From Metridium senile (lineage: Eukaryota; Cnidaria; Anthozoa; Actiniaria; Metridiidae), in assembly GCA_949775045.1 (NCBI GenBank), contig OX459102.1, forward strand, positions 226,501-290,500: a stretch of DNA of 64,000 nt. Direction: 5' to 3'. Shown in pieces: positions 12,785 to 23,200 of the stretch. Within the stretch, counting starts at the first letter, position 1; each line of letters begins with the position of its first letter. Both the position numbers and the translations under genes were made by a program. The notes beneath the pieces were generated by a model. That model had not been told where the DNA came from and searched no databases. It saw only the letters and a program-made list of their open reading frames with translations.

Positions 12785-13175
12785 ATAGAAGCATAGTTAA
12801 TAGAGGGGACTGGTTATGAAGCCTTTTGTTGTACTTCTTTGTTTGCTTTGCGAAGTTGAACCGGTCTCCAACATGCACACATTTTTCTTTATGGCCAATC
12901 AAAATTGCAAAATGAGTCAGCATAAACTTTTTCTATGAGATTATTGTAAGGAATATTGTAATATTTGTTCTAAATCTTTGAGTATTTTGAAGCAACAGCC
13001 AAAATAATGATTTTTGGTCTGTTCACTCAGACGTATCTAATATGGCTAAAACAATTGCGAAACAAAAGGTTGTGCACGGTCACGCTTGAAAAAAAGTGTA
13101 CAAAAACATACAAAAACAAAAACATACAACAAAAGGCTTCCCATAACCAGTCCCCTCTATTAACTATCATAGAAG
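12785..13175. mobile_element. TIR element (about 390 bp) in intron 1
   Basis: About 45 bp of inverted repeat at each end, with core ATAGTTAATAGAGGGGAC at about 12793 and its complement at about 13150-13167. Confidence 0.8.
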
Positions 13176-13549
13176 TCTGAAAGTGAATTAGAACCGTTGG
13201 TAAAATCAAATCAAGAGAAGATTGCGCTATCGAAGAAGAACGTAATGATATTATAGATCAACAACTCGAGTCGAAACTAGAAGCATAAACAACTACTGGA
13301 ACTCATGAAATCAATATAAAATCATCAATTGTAATTAGTTACAAGTTGTATCTTCAGTATATTTCTATCAGTTTATTTAAGAAATTTATCATGTTTATAT
13401 TTTGAGTGCAAATCAGTATACTCTGAGTAGTTTTCAACTGTATTGTAAACCATGAAGAGTAGTCGCTGAATAACGACCAATGTAGGGAAAAGATGTAGTA
13501 AAATGGAGGGCCTGAACATGATTGCTGTATAAAATATGCATTAAATATG

Positions 13550-13729
13550 GGTTAGAGACTGATGTGAGTGCTTTACCGGCAAATACAAGCACGCGCTGGC
13601 TGTAGAATGAACGAGAAATCAAATACAGCACGAGGTGATAGCCAAGTGCTGTATGAAGATTTCGAGTTCATTCTACAGCCAGCAAGTGCGTGTATTTGAC
13701 GGTAAAGCACAAACTAGAAGTCTCTAACC
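13550..13729. mobile_element. Hairpin MITE in intron 1
   Basis: Ends GGTTAGAGACT and AGTCTCTAACC. The arms hold TTCATTCTACAGCCAGC and its complement. Confidence 0.85.
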
Positions 13730-13759
13730 CTTTTAATATTCAAACTGAGTGTACAGCAT

Positions 13760-14150
13760 TGAATAGACAATTACGAAATGCGATAAACAATCAAAAACAA
13801 CCGACGAAGAGATAGTTTCAAATGCTAGATTAAGCGCGAGCGTTGGTTTTGACAAACATGTTAACGAGCAAAAAGTAAGGAAATGTAAGTATATTTCCAA
13901 AACCTGACAAGAAACTAAACAAACGAAATCATTTTCAGCCCAACATGAATGTAAAATAACTTTAACATACCTCAATATAGCTGTTCAAAAATGCTGTGTT
14001 TTTCTCTTTCTAATTTGTAAACAAAATGGCGTTGAGTTGAGCTGATTCACTTGTTTGTGTCTATATTCCTTTCTAAAAGCTCATTTTCGTTTCTTCGACG
14101 TTGAGATATATCAATAAAACGTTTTGTCTTTACATTCAATTTGAAATGAT
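13760..14150. repeat. Dispersed repeat, related to 63440-63740
   Basis: Shares ordered blocks with the window's right end (for example ACATACCTCAATAT and the GAGTTGAGC-type block), clearly diverged. No coding content is supported. Confidence 0.5.
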
Positions 14151-15780
14151 GGAAAAAACTTCAAAAATTGTATGTATTTTGGTCTTACACTGTTGGTAAT
14201 TTTTTTGAAAAAAAGTAAAATCAGTAAAATTACTGGGAAGCCATTTAAAAGCAAAGCGTTGTAATTGTAAATGCATTGTAAATGACTCAAAAATGCTTAC
14301 TTTTTGTAAATATTTGTGTTCTAAGTGTGAGGGAAGATGTTAACTTATTACAGCATGAAAATCGTTCAGTAATGTCATTACAATATAAAAATTATTCTGT
14401 AAATCGCGTTACAGCTCATGAGCCAATCAGATTCCAGGATTTTGTACTGTGCATGAAGTTTGAATATTAAAATACGTTTACTGTGCTAGCATCGTTGTCT
14501 TGCTTTGTTCATTTTGGGTTGTAACAAGTTACTTCATAGCAGTTTAATTTGCCGTTGTTCGCCCGTAATCGGCGCAAACCCGAGTGATACAAAAAGTAGG
14601 TAATCTATGTAGAAAATTATGTAGCTTTTTTAAAATCACAAAAGCAAGCTCTTCATTACAAGAAATCTAGGACATTTTACGTCCGCGATATTATGACCAG
14701 CGATCTACTGTCAGTCTAGGAATTATCCTCGAATTTCTATCGAAAAAAAATAATTTATCAAAACCAAACTACATAACTTTAAATTTGTTTAGAAGTACCA
14801 AGCGCTTCTGGTGCGGTTGATATATTTAAAATTGAAGCGCCCGCTTACGCTCGGCATAGAATAATTCGAACGAATTAGGTCACTCAGAAAATTTCAAAAG
14901 GACACAGGAAACCCATTCTATGAACTTTGAATTTTGAATTTTCCTTCGGATTCTTTAAACAACGGTATAACACGTAAAATTACAAGGTTGCTAATTATAA
15001 GCTGTTGTAAACATGGCAGCTTCTTGAACAATTTTAAAGCGATAGAATTTGGTAGTTCTTGGCGTTCTACAAGCCGTTTGCGAGTTCAGATATTGCTCGA
15101 GTGCATTTAAAAATAACCCGGTTTTTGCTGAAGTTTTGCAGCCTTACAATTTGTTCTGAAAGAATTATTTTAGCGGATTTAGAATAGTTGTTATCCAAGG
15201 AAAAGTTAGAGAGTTCCGCATCAAAGGAAATATTCAACACGAGAATAGGGTAAAGCTTAGAAAGCAATGTTAGTAATCATTTTTCGATTGAATTACAAGC
15301 AAATATTGTAGTAATTCCTTGTTATTTTGAATACTTTTAACAGCCTAAAGAACGATTAAAACCATTCAAAAACTCTCACATCGTGTTATACTGAAACACT
15401 GTTTACCATTTAGAGGTCGGCAAGTGAAGTTCCAATTATTTTTCATATTACAATAGGAAACTTCAGTTGCACTTTTAGTAATACGAAAGTGCTCGTTTCA
15501 TTACTGGGGCTTATTCTTTATAGATTGTTTTTTTTATTAGACTGTTTAGGTACGTGTGCGACAGTGGACGCTTCTATTTGCATTTGTTGAGCTTGTTATT
15601 AACATCGGTATCACTGATAATTCTGACCGTTTTTTGGAACGCATTTATTCTTTTATAATCAAACTGGAAGCCAAGGACAACAAAACATACAAAGAAAAAA
15701 TGATAATGTAGAAACAATGAAAAAAAATTGGAAAACGATTAGAAAGTTTAATACAATCAATATGAACATGAAAAACTCAC
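14151..15780. other. Intron 1 (5' part), nothing firm
   Basis: AT-rich intronic DNA. Short frames at 14282 and 15067 show no family features. Confidence 0.45.
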
Positions 15781-15934
15781 CATGAGGGCACTGAAAGCTG
15801 AGTTTTCCGTCCCATTTATTATTGTAATGAACTCTTGAAGTATCTGGATTGCGACAGGCCCACCACGATTGAACTTCTGGTAAGAAGAGTACATCCACCA
15901 ACATGAGTAACATTAGCACACTCAGAAGCTTCAT
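15781..15934 (-). CDS. DPT: Dermatopontin-like protein, coding exon 1 with signal peptide
   Basis: The protein is a small secreted extracellular-matrix type. The ATG at 15932-15934 is chosen because a hydrophobic signal peptide follows directly (KLLSVLMLLMLVDVLFL). The mature start has WWACRNPD and then W-x-G-x-x-SFQCPHG, equivalent to the first Trp/FxxQCPxG block of dermatopontin. The donor is CATG|GTGAGT (15779-15780), phase 1. The three exons total 531 nt (176 aa plus stop). An upstream acceptor TTTACTACAG|G at about 15957 suggests this exon also carries a short 5' UTR joined to a leader exon. Confidence 0.75.
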
Positions 15935-16102
15935 GCTTGAATTGTGCCTTAGACCCTGTAGTAAAGGCAATCTATTTTAGATTAATATGCCTATTCTAAT
16001 TATCTTACATTAATATAAATACAAAAATTATTATACAAAATCGCGCACTAGGATTGGTTTGCTATCTCGGATTATCAGCCGATAATCACCTTTTCGGACA
16101 AA

Positions 16103-16220
16103 ATGACTGCCAGTAGTCGTCTTGTCATTGTTAGCGAAGATGAAATTGAAAACTTTAAAGAAAATGCTGTCCCAAAATCGACCAAAGAAGCTACAAAGTT
16201 TGATGTCAAGCTATTTAAAG
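16103..16220 (+). CDS. Short first-exon fragment, possibly ZMYM/KIAA1958-like
   Basis: The ATG opens 39 residues including EDEIENFKENAVPKSTKEA and FDVKLFK, and the frame runs into a donor AAAG|GTATCT at 16221. The pattern of an acidic N-terminus, then N-x-x-P/T-KST-K-x-x-x-x-F, resembles the start of the Crypton-derived KIAA1958/ZMYM recombinase-like proteins common in cnidarians. No further exon was found, so it may be an isolated fragment of a gene or element. The surroundings hold repeated GATAATCAC motifs. Confidence 0.35.
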
Positions 16221-17054
16221 GTATCTTAGTAAATATTTTTCACGTTTTTTTTTGTCATTATGCGAGACAATGTTTACAATTTATTTTTGCGTGACGGTCG
16301 CACTTTTAAAAAAAATATTTCCACTTCTAATGCTGTTTCCTTTTTTCTTATTTTAAATAATCACCTTTGTATTTATACTATTACCACTTATGCGATTTTT
16401 CGCCGAAGACTCTCCGCTTGGTAAATATTCACCGATAATCACTTCGCCTTCGGCGAAAAATTGTTCATTAATCGGCCCCAAAAATAATTGGCAATGATTT
16501 GACAAAGGTTTATTCCTCAATGTTTTCATTGAGGAATAATATTGAACAAAAAAAAGTTGAGCAAGAGGAAGAGTTATCGTTTTTTATAAATAATAAATTA
16601 GTGCTTTCCACTTTAAAGCCGGTTAAAATGTTTATTTCCAGTCAAAGATCCCGTTCGTACAGCTTTCGTGCAGTTCAGTAAATTATAGGTAATACACCAC
16701 TTCCATAACTGGCCACCACTAACTAGAACATACGCAAATAATAAATATAAAGGCTAATGATAAAGTCTAAATGTTTGGCAGAATATGTTTAAATTCTCTT
16801 AAAGTTATAAGAGTTTGAAAATGCATGCACAAAAAACACCAAAACCAGGCTACAAAGGCCTCAGCAAAGAATTCCATACAAATCCTTGTAATTTCATTCC
16901 TCTCTCACTTTGTTGTTATTTTGTCTAAAGCTTCAAAACTTTCCAATAATGTCTATTTTCGATAGATCTTTCCTTAGAAAGTGCTGAAAGTTTTCAGGAT
17001 AAAGTCAATTGTAAGATATACATGACATGCAGTTATGGAAGTGGTCTATATAAT
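16221..17054. other. Non-coding, nothing recognised
   Basis: AT-rich. The frame at 16499 has no supporting features. Confidence 0.4.
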
Positions 17055-17430
17055 GAAATTTGTAACACCGTCAAAAATGTTGTCTTAACTTTACTGACGT
17101 TTTGAGCTTTAGCCCTTCGTCGAAGTAAAATGGTTAAACTAAGAGAGATACTGAGTATAAATAAGAATTAAGCGGGAAAAGTGATGAACCAATCAAAAGG
17201 CGATAGAAAATGTAGGAGGAGTTAAAGAAAGATTAATTGAAAGCGAATCGTTCATTCATGCCGAAAGGTTGCTGTGTACCTAAGGAATAAATTAGTCGCA
17301 TTTCTTTAGATTTACGTCAGTAACGCTAAGTCAACATTTTTTTTACGGCGTTACAAATGTCATTCTATTACCTATCGTTTATATCAATCATGGACGCAGC
17401 CTATACTAGTTTATTCGGTAGTTTCCTTTT
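17055..17430. repeat. Inverted-ended repeat with hammerhead-like motif
   Basis: GTAACACCGT-type sequence near 17066 is inverted relative to ACGGCGTTACAAA near 17345, so the unit has complementary ends. The right part equals the 112-bp unit at 6.7 kb. Homology to terminal repeats of Penelope-like elements is inferred. Confidence 0.55.
17094..17123 (-). other. Hammerhead-ribozyme-like motif, degenerate
   Basis: On the minus strand: CGACGA, GGGC-TAAA-GCTC stem-loop, AAAAC, then GTCAG. It differs from the consensus core at the first box and at the GAAA. It is the second copy of the motif at 6981-7009. Confidence 0.4.
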
Positions 17431-17559
17431 ATCTTGCAGTTAAATCAGATGCGGATTGAATGGTCTACGCCCAGGCCTATGTGTATTTTTAGAGAGACGT
17501 GATGGTCTAGTGGTCAGTGGATCAGATTCTGGGCCTACTGGTCTGGGTTCGATTCCCAG

Positions 17560-17797
17560 CGTTGTGCGTTGTGTGTTGTGCGTTGTGCGTTGTGCGTTGT
17601 GCGTTGTGCGTTGTGCGTTGTGCGTTGTGCGTTGTGCGTTGTGCGTTGTGCGTTGTGCGTTGTGCGTTGTGCGTTGTGCGTTGTGCGTTGTGCGTTGTGC
17701 GTTGTGCGTTGTGCGTTGTGCGTTGTGCGTTGTGCGTTGTGCGTTGTGCGTTGTGCGTTGTGCGTTGTGCGTTGTGCGTTGTGCGTTGTGAGTTGTG
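17560..17797 (+). repeat. Heptamer minisatellite (TGTGCGT)n
   Basis: About 33 near-perfect 7-bp units, placed exactly at the junction of the SINE head and body. Because 7 is not a multiple of 3, it creates open frames in several phases on both strands, none of which are genes. Confidence 0.95.
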
Positions 17798-18076
17798 TCC
17801 TTGGGCAATACACTTTACTCTCTATGTGCCTCGTTTTCTCGGATAAGAACGTAAAGCCGGAGGTCCCGTCTGCTTTCAAACTAATCCTATATAAGTGGAT
17901 GTTAAATATCCTGTTTTGCTATGTTCGCAAAGAGTAGGTTATTGTCTTCCGTTACAACAGTCAGGCCTCGGAGGAATTCACTAGTAACAACTTGTACACT
18001 CATGATTGTATAACTGCTGGTTTTCAGCAGTTATAATATACACATTAGTAGATTGTAAAGCGCTATGAACTATTCT

Positions 18077-18197
18077 ACAGAACAGAACAGAACAGAACAG
18101 AACAGAACAGAACAGAACAGAACAGAACAGAACAGAACAGAACAGAACAGAACAGAACAGAACAGAACAGAACAGAACAGAACAGAACAGAACAGAA
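18077..18197 (+). repeat. Pentamer array (CAGAA)n at SINE tail
   Basis: About 24 pure units, beginning right after the SINE tail. Confidence 0.95.
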
Positions 18198-18224
18198 TTT
18201 ATAAAAACTGCACAAACGACTCAC

Positions 18225-18295
18225 CGTCAATTCAATGCTTTGATAGCTTGTCAATTTCACTAGCTGAGAAAAGTATCTGCGTGCGTGTTTTCAAC
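18225..18295 (-). other. Candidate non-coding leader exon
   Basis: On the minus strand a 71-nt block is bounded by a good acceptor (TCCATTTTGCAG|G) and donor (GACG|GTGAGT). It lies between the candidate promoter at 19.0 kb and the coding start at 15.9 kb, so it could be a 5' UTR exon of the dermatopontin-like gene. No transcript evidence. Confidence 0.35.
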
Positions 18296-18990
18296 CTGCA
18301 AAATGGAGAAACATTTAATTGACTATAATTCTTCAAAAAAATAAATCCAAAAGTTCTTACTACTTCGCTGTCATTTCAACCGTGACTTTTTCGATAAAAT
18401 GCTTCGTTCTTGAATAAATATGTTTCAAAGTCGACTCATTGTTAAAACGTCAAGTTAAATGACACAACGGACCATAACTCGAATATTTCAATTAATTTAG
18501 TTTCGATATCATTTCGAAATCATTTAATTTCTTATACATAACATGACCTGAAATTGTCATTTACGCAAAATACCAAAGCAACAACTTTAAGACATATGAT
18601 ATGCAGCTAGTGCAAATATCGACAGAGAAACGCGAAGGGCGGAGGTGCAGAGCCTCTGTTCGGAGGGAAGAATTGATCAGAGACAATAAAATAAAATAAC
18701 TATACCTGACACAATAGATACTGATAGCATAGCCTACAATATTCTACATTTTTTTAAAGAAAATCTTAAATAAAATTATAAGCAAAGACCTGTGAAGATA
18801 GTGTGAGAGAAACGGCAAGAAAACAAATATATATTACTGATACTATAGATAATTACTGATACCGTAGCCTACAATATTCTATATTGTTGCAAAAAAGCTA
18901 GTGAAGATAATGTGGATATATAGCCTACATCAAGAAAATCTTACGGTAAATTATTTACAAATAGTGAAGATGTATATATTTTGCTCTTAC

Positions 18991-19056
18991 CTCAGTACCT
19001 TCGATCGAAGCTTGAGAACAACTGGTAACTCAGTGACAGTTGGGCAAATATTTATA
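18991..19056 (-). promoter_or_regulatory. Candidate TATA promoter and first exon of dermatopontin-like gene
   Basis: On the minus strand TATAAATA (19056-19049) is followed about 25-30 nt later by a short stretch ending in a splice donor, CTGAG|GTAAGAG, at 18991. This is a compact TATA, leader exon, donor arrangement upstream of the first coding exon in the right orientation. Confidence 0.45.
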
Positions 19057-19359
19057 CCCAAATAGCTGGTTTGGCTATTGATTTAATCAACCGAAAATTA
19101 ATTAATACATATCCGTTTTATAATATGTTCTACAAGCGGGATACCAATTTTCATTTTAATTTCACGAGTCCTAGACACAAAAAAAAAAGACACAAAAACC
19201 ATTTAATAATTGCTATGACTAATATATTTAATTTATTTCAAGGGGTTCTGATTTTATAAAAAATTTGATTGCTCTTTTGTCATTTTAATAGATATGTTTT
19301 TACACCTAAATCCAATTAATCGGCACCTCTTTGAATAGAACATATTGACATAATAGATA

Positions 19360-19857
19360 CAGTCGATGCCATTAACGTTGTCAATGAAAAAAGAAGTTTA
19401 CAAGTAAACAAAACTATTTAAATATTCAATTTCCTCTCGCGGAGCTTTTAATTTGCATAAGATACAACTTTACATGCATTGAAAACATGTTGACGAAAAG
19501 TCGTTGATATTGAGAGATGCCTCGACGTTTCTCTGATGATTTGTGCAATCTGACATTCTTTAGTAATATTATCTGCTAAGTCCGGAAGAAAGTTAGCTAG
19601 TGCCGAGCGGAATTCTATGACGCTCTCCAGAACTGCGAAATTAGTAATTCTTCTAGTCAAATAGCTACTTTTTTCTACGCGTCTAAAACCCCCACTTCTA
19701 AACTATTTAATTAAAAGCTGTTTCGAACTTCCCGCCGTCGCCATTTTCTACACCTGTGTTTATGGCTTGTTCCACACACGCGCATATTAATGAGACACGT
19801 GACTTTTGTTAACTTGTAAACTTCTTTTTACATGGACAAAGTTAATGGGATCGACTG
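19360..19857. mobile_element. TA-flanked element (498 bp), boundaries set by empty site
   Basis: Ends CAGTCGATGCCATTAAC and GTTAATGGGATCGACTG, flanked by TA on both sides (19358-19359, 19858-19859). The duplicate at about 20735 reads GATACCTGTA without the insert and with one TA. CAGTCGA ends suggest a pogo/Tigger-like family. It holds a 70-codon minus-strand frame (19448-19660) that I do not recognise. Confidence 0.85.
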
Positions 19858-20093
19858 TACCTGTAGTTAAAGAGAGTAGGACTTACGTTGAGTAAAATTA
19901 CGCAAGAAATAAATACTGTTATTAATAGAATCCCTAACATAAAATGTTAACAAAAATATATATAGCATAGTTTTAGTTAAGTTAGGAATAAACAAAGTGT
20001 AAGATGTGCATGCAGTGCTGCCCTCATCTCCCAACAAAGGGAGAGAAGTGGACCGTAGGGGAGTAGAACGACACTAAAAACGGGGGAGATTAG

Positions 20094-20534
20094 GGTTATG
20101 TTTTCATGATAACCGATCACGAAATAATATGATAATATTAATATAAATATAAATAAATATATTTATATTTAGGGTTTTGTTTATATCTCAACATCAAAGA
20201 AAGTCAAGAAGCAAAAAACAAAGGATTTTAGCTGACACGAACAAGTCAACCATATACACGATGGATGTTGAAACGAGTTGTAATTCGTCGGACGTTTGCA
20301 TCAAGAAAAAAGCCTACTGAAGCTTAAATAATAAGAAATAAGAAATTTAGTCGAATACACCGTCAACTGATGAAGGAATTAATTTGTCTGTTTTGTACTT
20401 TATGAAGACCGAAAAAGAATAATAATAAATAATATGGTAATATTAATATTAATGTAACCGATCAAAAAAGAAAAAGAAAGAAGAGTCACCAAACGACTGC
20501 TTATTTCGTTATCGGTTATCATGAAAACACAACC
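20094..20534. mobile_element. hAT-like MITE with perfect 8-bp target duplication
   Basis: The terminal inverted repeat is about 33 bp (GGTTATGTTTTCATGATAAC at left). The 8-bp duplication GAGATTAG flanks it at 20086-20093 and 20535-20542. No transposase. Confidence 0.9.
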
Positions 20535-20915
20535 GAGATTAGTCATAATGGAAACAAAAACCATTTCATAATAGCTATGACTAGCATCCCACAACTAATA
20601 TTTTTTATTTGTTTAAAGGGGTTCTGATTTTATAAAAAATTTGATTGCTCTTTTGTCATTTTAATAGATATGTTTTTAAACCTAAATCCAATTAATCGGC
20701 ACCTCTTTGAGTAGAACATATCGACATAATAGATACCTGTATTTGAAGAGGGTAGGACTTACGTTGAGTAAAATTACGCAAGAAATAAATACTGTTATTA
20801 ATAGACTTAATAGAATCCCTAACATAAATTTTTAACAAAAATATATATAGCATAGTCTTAGTTAAGTTAGGAAAGAATATATGTAAGATATGCATGCAGT
20901 GCTGCCGTCATTGCC

Positions 20916-21949
20916 TCATTGTCCCTGTTCTCAATATCGAAATCCTTTTGAAAAAAAAACAAACATTTGTAGCTTTTTCTTTCTTTGCATTTTCAGATTT
21001 ATTGTACTGTTTCATTTCACATCTTTCCTACTCCACTTGGAAATTAGTCATATAAATGAAACGTATGTATTTAAAAGCACTTCGCAACCAGGTGGGTTAC
21101 AGTCATGAGAAATTAGCAGTTATAATGTATTTTAAGATATGAATCAGTCACTAAGGGTGGTCAGGCTAGTGTTTGTTACGTCTTGGTGGTATTTATACAC
21201 ATACGTGAAAAGCAAAAAAGAACAATTTGCAAATAGAAATTACAAGGGTTTCCACCGAGTTATCCGGTTTTCCTCCCTCCGCAAAAATGAACATGTGAGC
21301 CGAGTTGTGTGCAAAATAATTAACGTAGAGGTAGTGAGTGTGTGTCTGTGTCTCCCTAATTAGTAGGACACACGTGTACAGCTAGAAAAGATTGAGACAT
21401 TAACAAGTGATTTATTTATTATTATTTCGATTTTTGGAGCCAGGGACATCACATTAGAGAGAAAAAACGACGGGACAAAGTGCTTATCCTGCTGAACACT
21501 TGGTTTAGGCTGACTAGGAGTGATGTACAAGTAGTTTGCAGGATTAATAGAGCGACGATGTTCTTGTCCTTTCAAGTTACGCTTCGCCTGCTTTGGTTGA
21601 ACACGGCGGATGTCGTAGCGTTTAGAAACTTTGTTTGCTTTGGCGTGCTTTCCAGCTCTTTTCCCTCTAAAACGTGGCCCAGGGTGGGGGAGGGGGGGGG
21701 GGGGGGGACTACGGGGAAAAGTACCGGGGATGCTCGTCGTATCTCTTAGTGGTAAAAATCAGCGATTTGGTATCTTTTAGGGTGTCAAATGCGAATTTTT
21801 GAAAATTAGCATTTCAGGTATCTCTTAGGGTGTCGCAAAGGGTAACGGGTAACGTGGCCACAAGCTTTTCGTAGCGTTGAAAAACATTCTTGAGTGTTTA
21901 AAGGATATTTGAGTGAATAAAAAGATATAAAATTGAAAGATTTTTACAG
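20916..21949. other. Non-coding, with a G-rich tract
   Basis: No supported gene. A run of about 16 G lies near 21692-21707. Frames at 20890, 21139 and 21480 show no domains. Confidence 0.4.
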
Positions 21950-22765
21950 AGCGTTTGGAAGTGCAGCCATGCAAGGCGCATACATCAAGTGTAAGGAGCT
22001 TAGAATTTCTTTTGCAAAGAAGCAGCCAACTATCGACCCCGTAGAAGTAAACGGCAATCCCCTTGAAGTAGTGCCTAAAAAATTCTGGGACTGAATGTTA
22101 GCAACGATCGGAAATGGAACGTACATATCTCGGAACTTGTAAAGAAAGGTTCTTCCCGTCTTTATTTCCTGAGGCAACTTAAGAGATCGGCAGTTGCCCC
22201 AAAAGAACTTATCCTATTCTACATCACGTGCATTAGATCTGTACTGGAATATGCAAGCCAAGTTTTCCACTGCGCTACCATCTTATCTAAGCGAGAACCT
22301 GGAACGTTTACAAAAACGCGCCCTACGAATCATTCACCCTTCATTGTCGTACGCTAAAACACTAAGCGAGTCAGGATTACCTACATTGTTTGAAAGAAGA
22401 GAAAAAATATCCTCAAAGGTATCCAACGATATTTGTAACAACAAGGATCACAAATTGTACCATTTATTACCTAAAAAGAACACACCAATCTACTCTTTGA
22501 GGAACAAAAGACTATACAAGTTGCCAAAATGCAAGACTGAACGATGCAAAAACAGTTTCATCTTAAGTCATATTTATAATAATTAGATTTGTAAATATAC
22601 ACATATATCTTTCACATTTTTATTAAGTAGGTTTCCTTATCAAAATGTCTTTATAGTGTTATATTATATTTTTTGCTATCCATTTTATAAATTCATGTAA
22701 ATAGTACGTAATTCAGCCAGAGGCTGCAATGTCTTATTTAAATAAACTATCTATCTATCTATTTT
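21950..22765 (+). pseudogene. Non-LTR retrotransposon 3' end (reverse transcriptase C-terminus)
   Basis: Broken frames encode CKELRISFAKKQPT, NVHISELVKKGSSRLYFLRQ, a CIRSVLEYASQVFHC block and ERLQKRALRIIHPSLSY, the familiar C-terminal RT order of CR1/jockey-type elements. A frameshift near 22271 separates the last two. The final frame stops at 22584. The tail is AATAAAC followed by TATC repeats (22740-22762), a typical 3' end of this group. The element is 5'-truncated. Confidence 0.75.
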
Positions 22766-22969
22766 ACTTAAAGAGATCGATTCATCCTCAAGAAGTGAGA
22801 GTAATAAAAGTCAGACGCTCTCACTGTGGAGTAAGAATCTCACGTGAAATTTGAGTAAAACGTTTTACAAACAAGTACATCAACTTCCGTATATGTTGCA
22901 ATTGACATATAACTCTCTTTACAAATTATAAATATTTTATATTATATAATTGCAAATTATTAATAGTGC

Positions 22970-23200
22970 TAGTGTTAAAAACCAATTAGTATTGTATGTC
23001 AAAATATTTTATTTTAAACAGTTATTAAGAAAATGAAAACAGTTTGATATTAGATTTACAAATTATAATCTTTTTTTTTTTATATAATTGCAAATTATAG
23101 TGCTGGTTTTAAAAACCAATTAGTATAGTTGTCAACATCTTCTATTTCAGTTATTAAGAAAATGAAAACCGTGAGTATGATATTAGATTTACCATGGATA
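22970..23200 (+). repeat. Local direct repeat, about 130-bp period
   Basis: AAAAACCAATTAGTAT followed by TTATTAAGAAAATGAAAAC occurs near 22978 and 23112, with similar flanks. Confidence 0.7.

Larger units (their letters stand above)
17490..18197 (+). mobile_element. tRNA-derived SINE with internal expansions
   Basis: The head carries RNA polymerase III boxes: A box TGGTCTAGTGG (17503-17513) and B box GGTTCGATTCC (17546-17556), 32 bp apart. The body has TTGGGCAATACACTTTACTC and the tail GTAAAGCGCTATGAAC, both typical of invertebrate tRNA-SINEs. A heptamer array separates head and body and a pentamer array forms the 3' end. It lies in the 5' region of the dermatopontin-like gene, opposite strand. 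Confidence 0.75.
19196..20915 (+). repeat. Local direct duplication (two arms)
   Basis: Sequence at 19196-19359 plus 19858-20030 recurs at about 20550-20735 plus 20735-20915 in the same order and orientation. The first copy is split by the 498-bp insertion. A 441-bp hAT-like MITE lies between the copies. Confidence 0.8.

Noticed and set aside
17440..17937. Frames of 109-122 codons on both strands
   Set aside because: Heptamer array in the SINE; 7-bp units keep several frames open.
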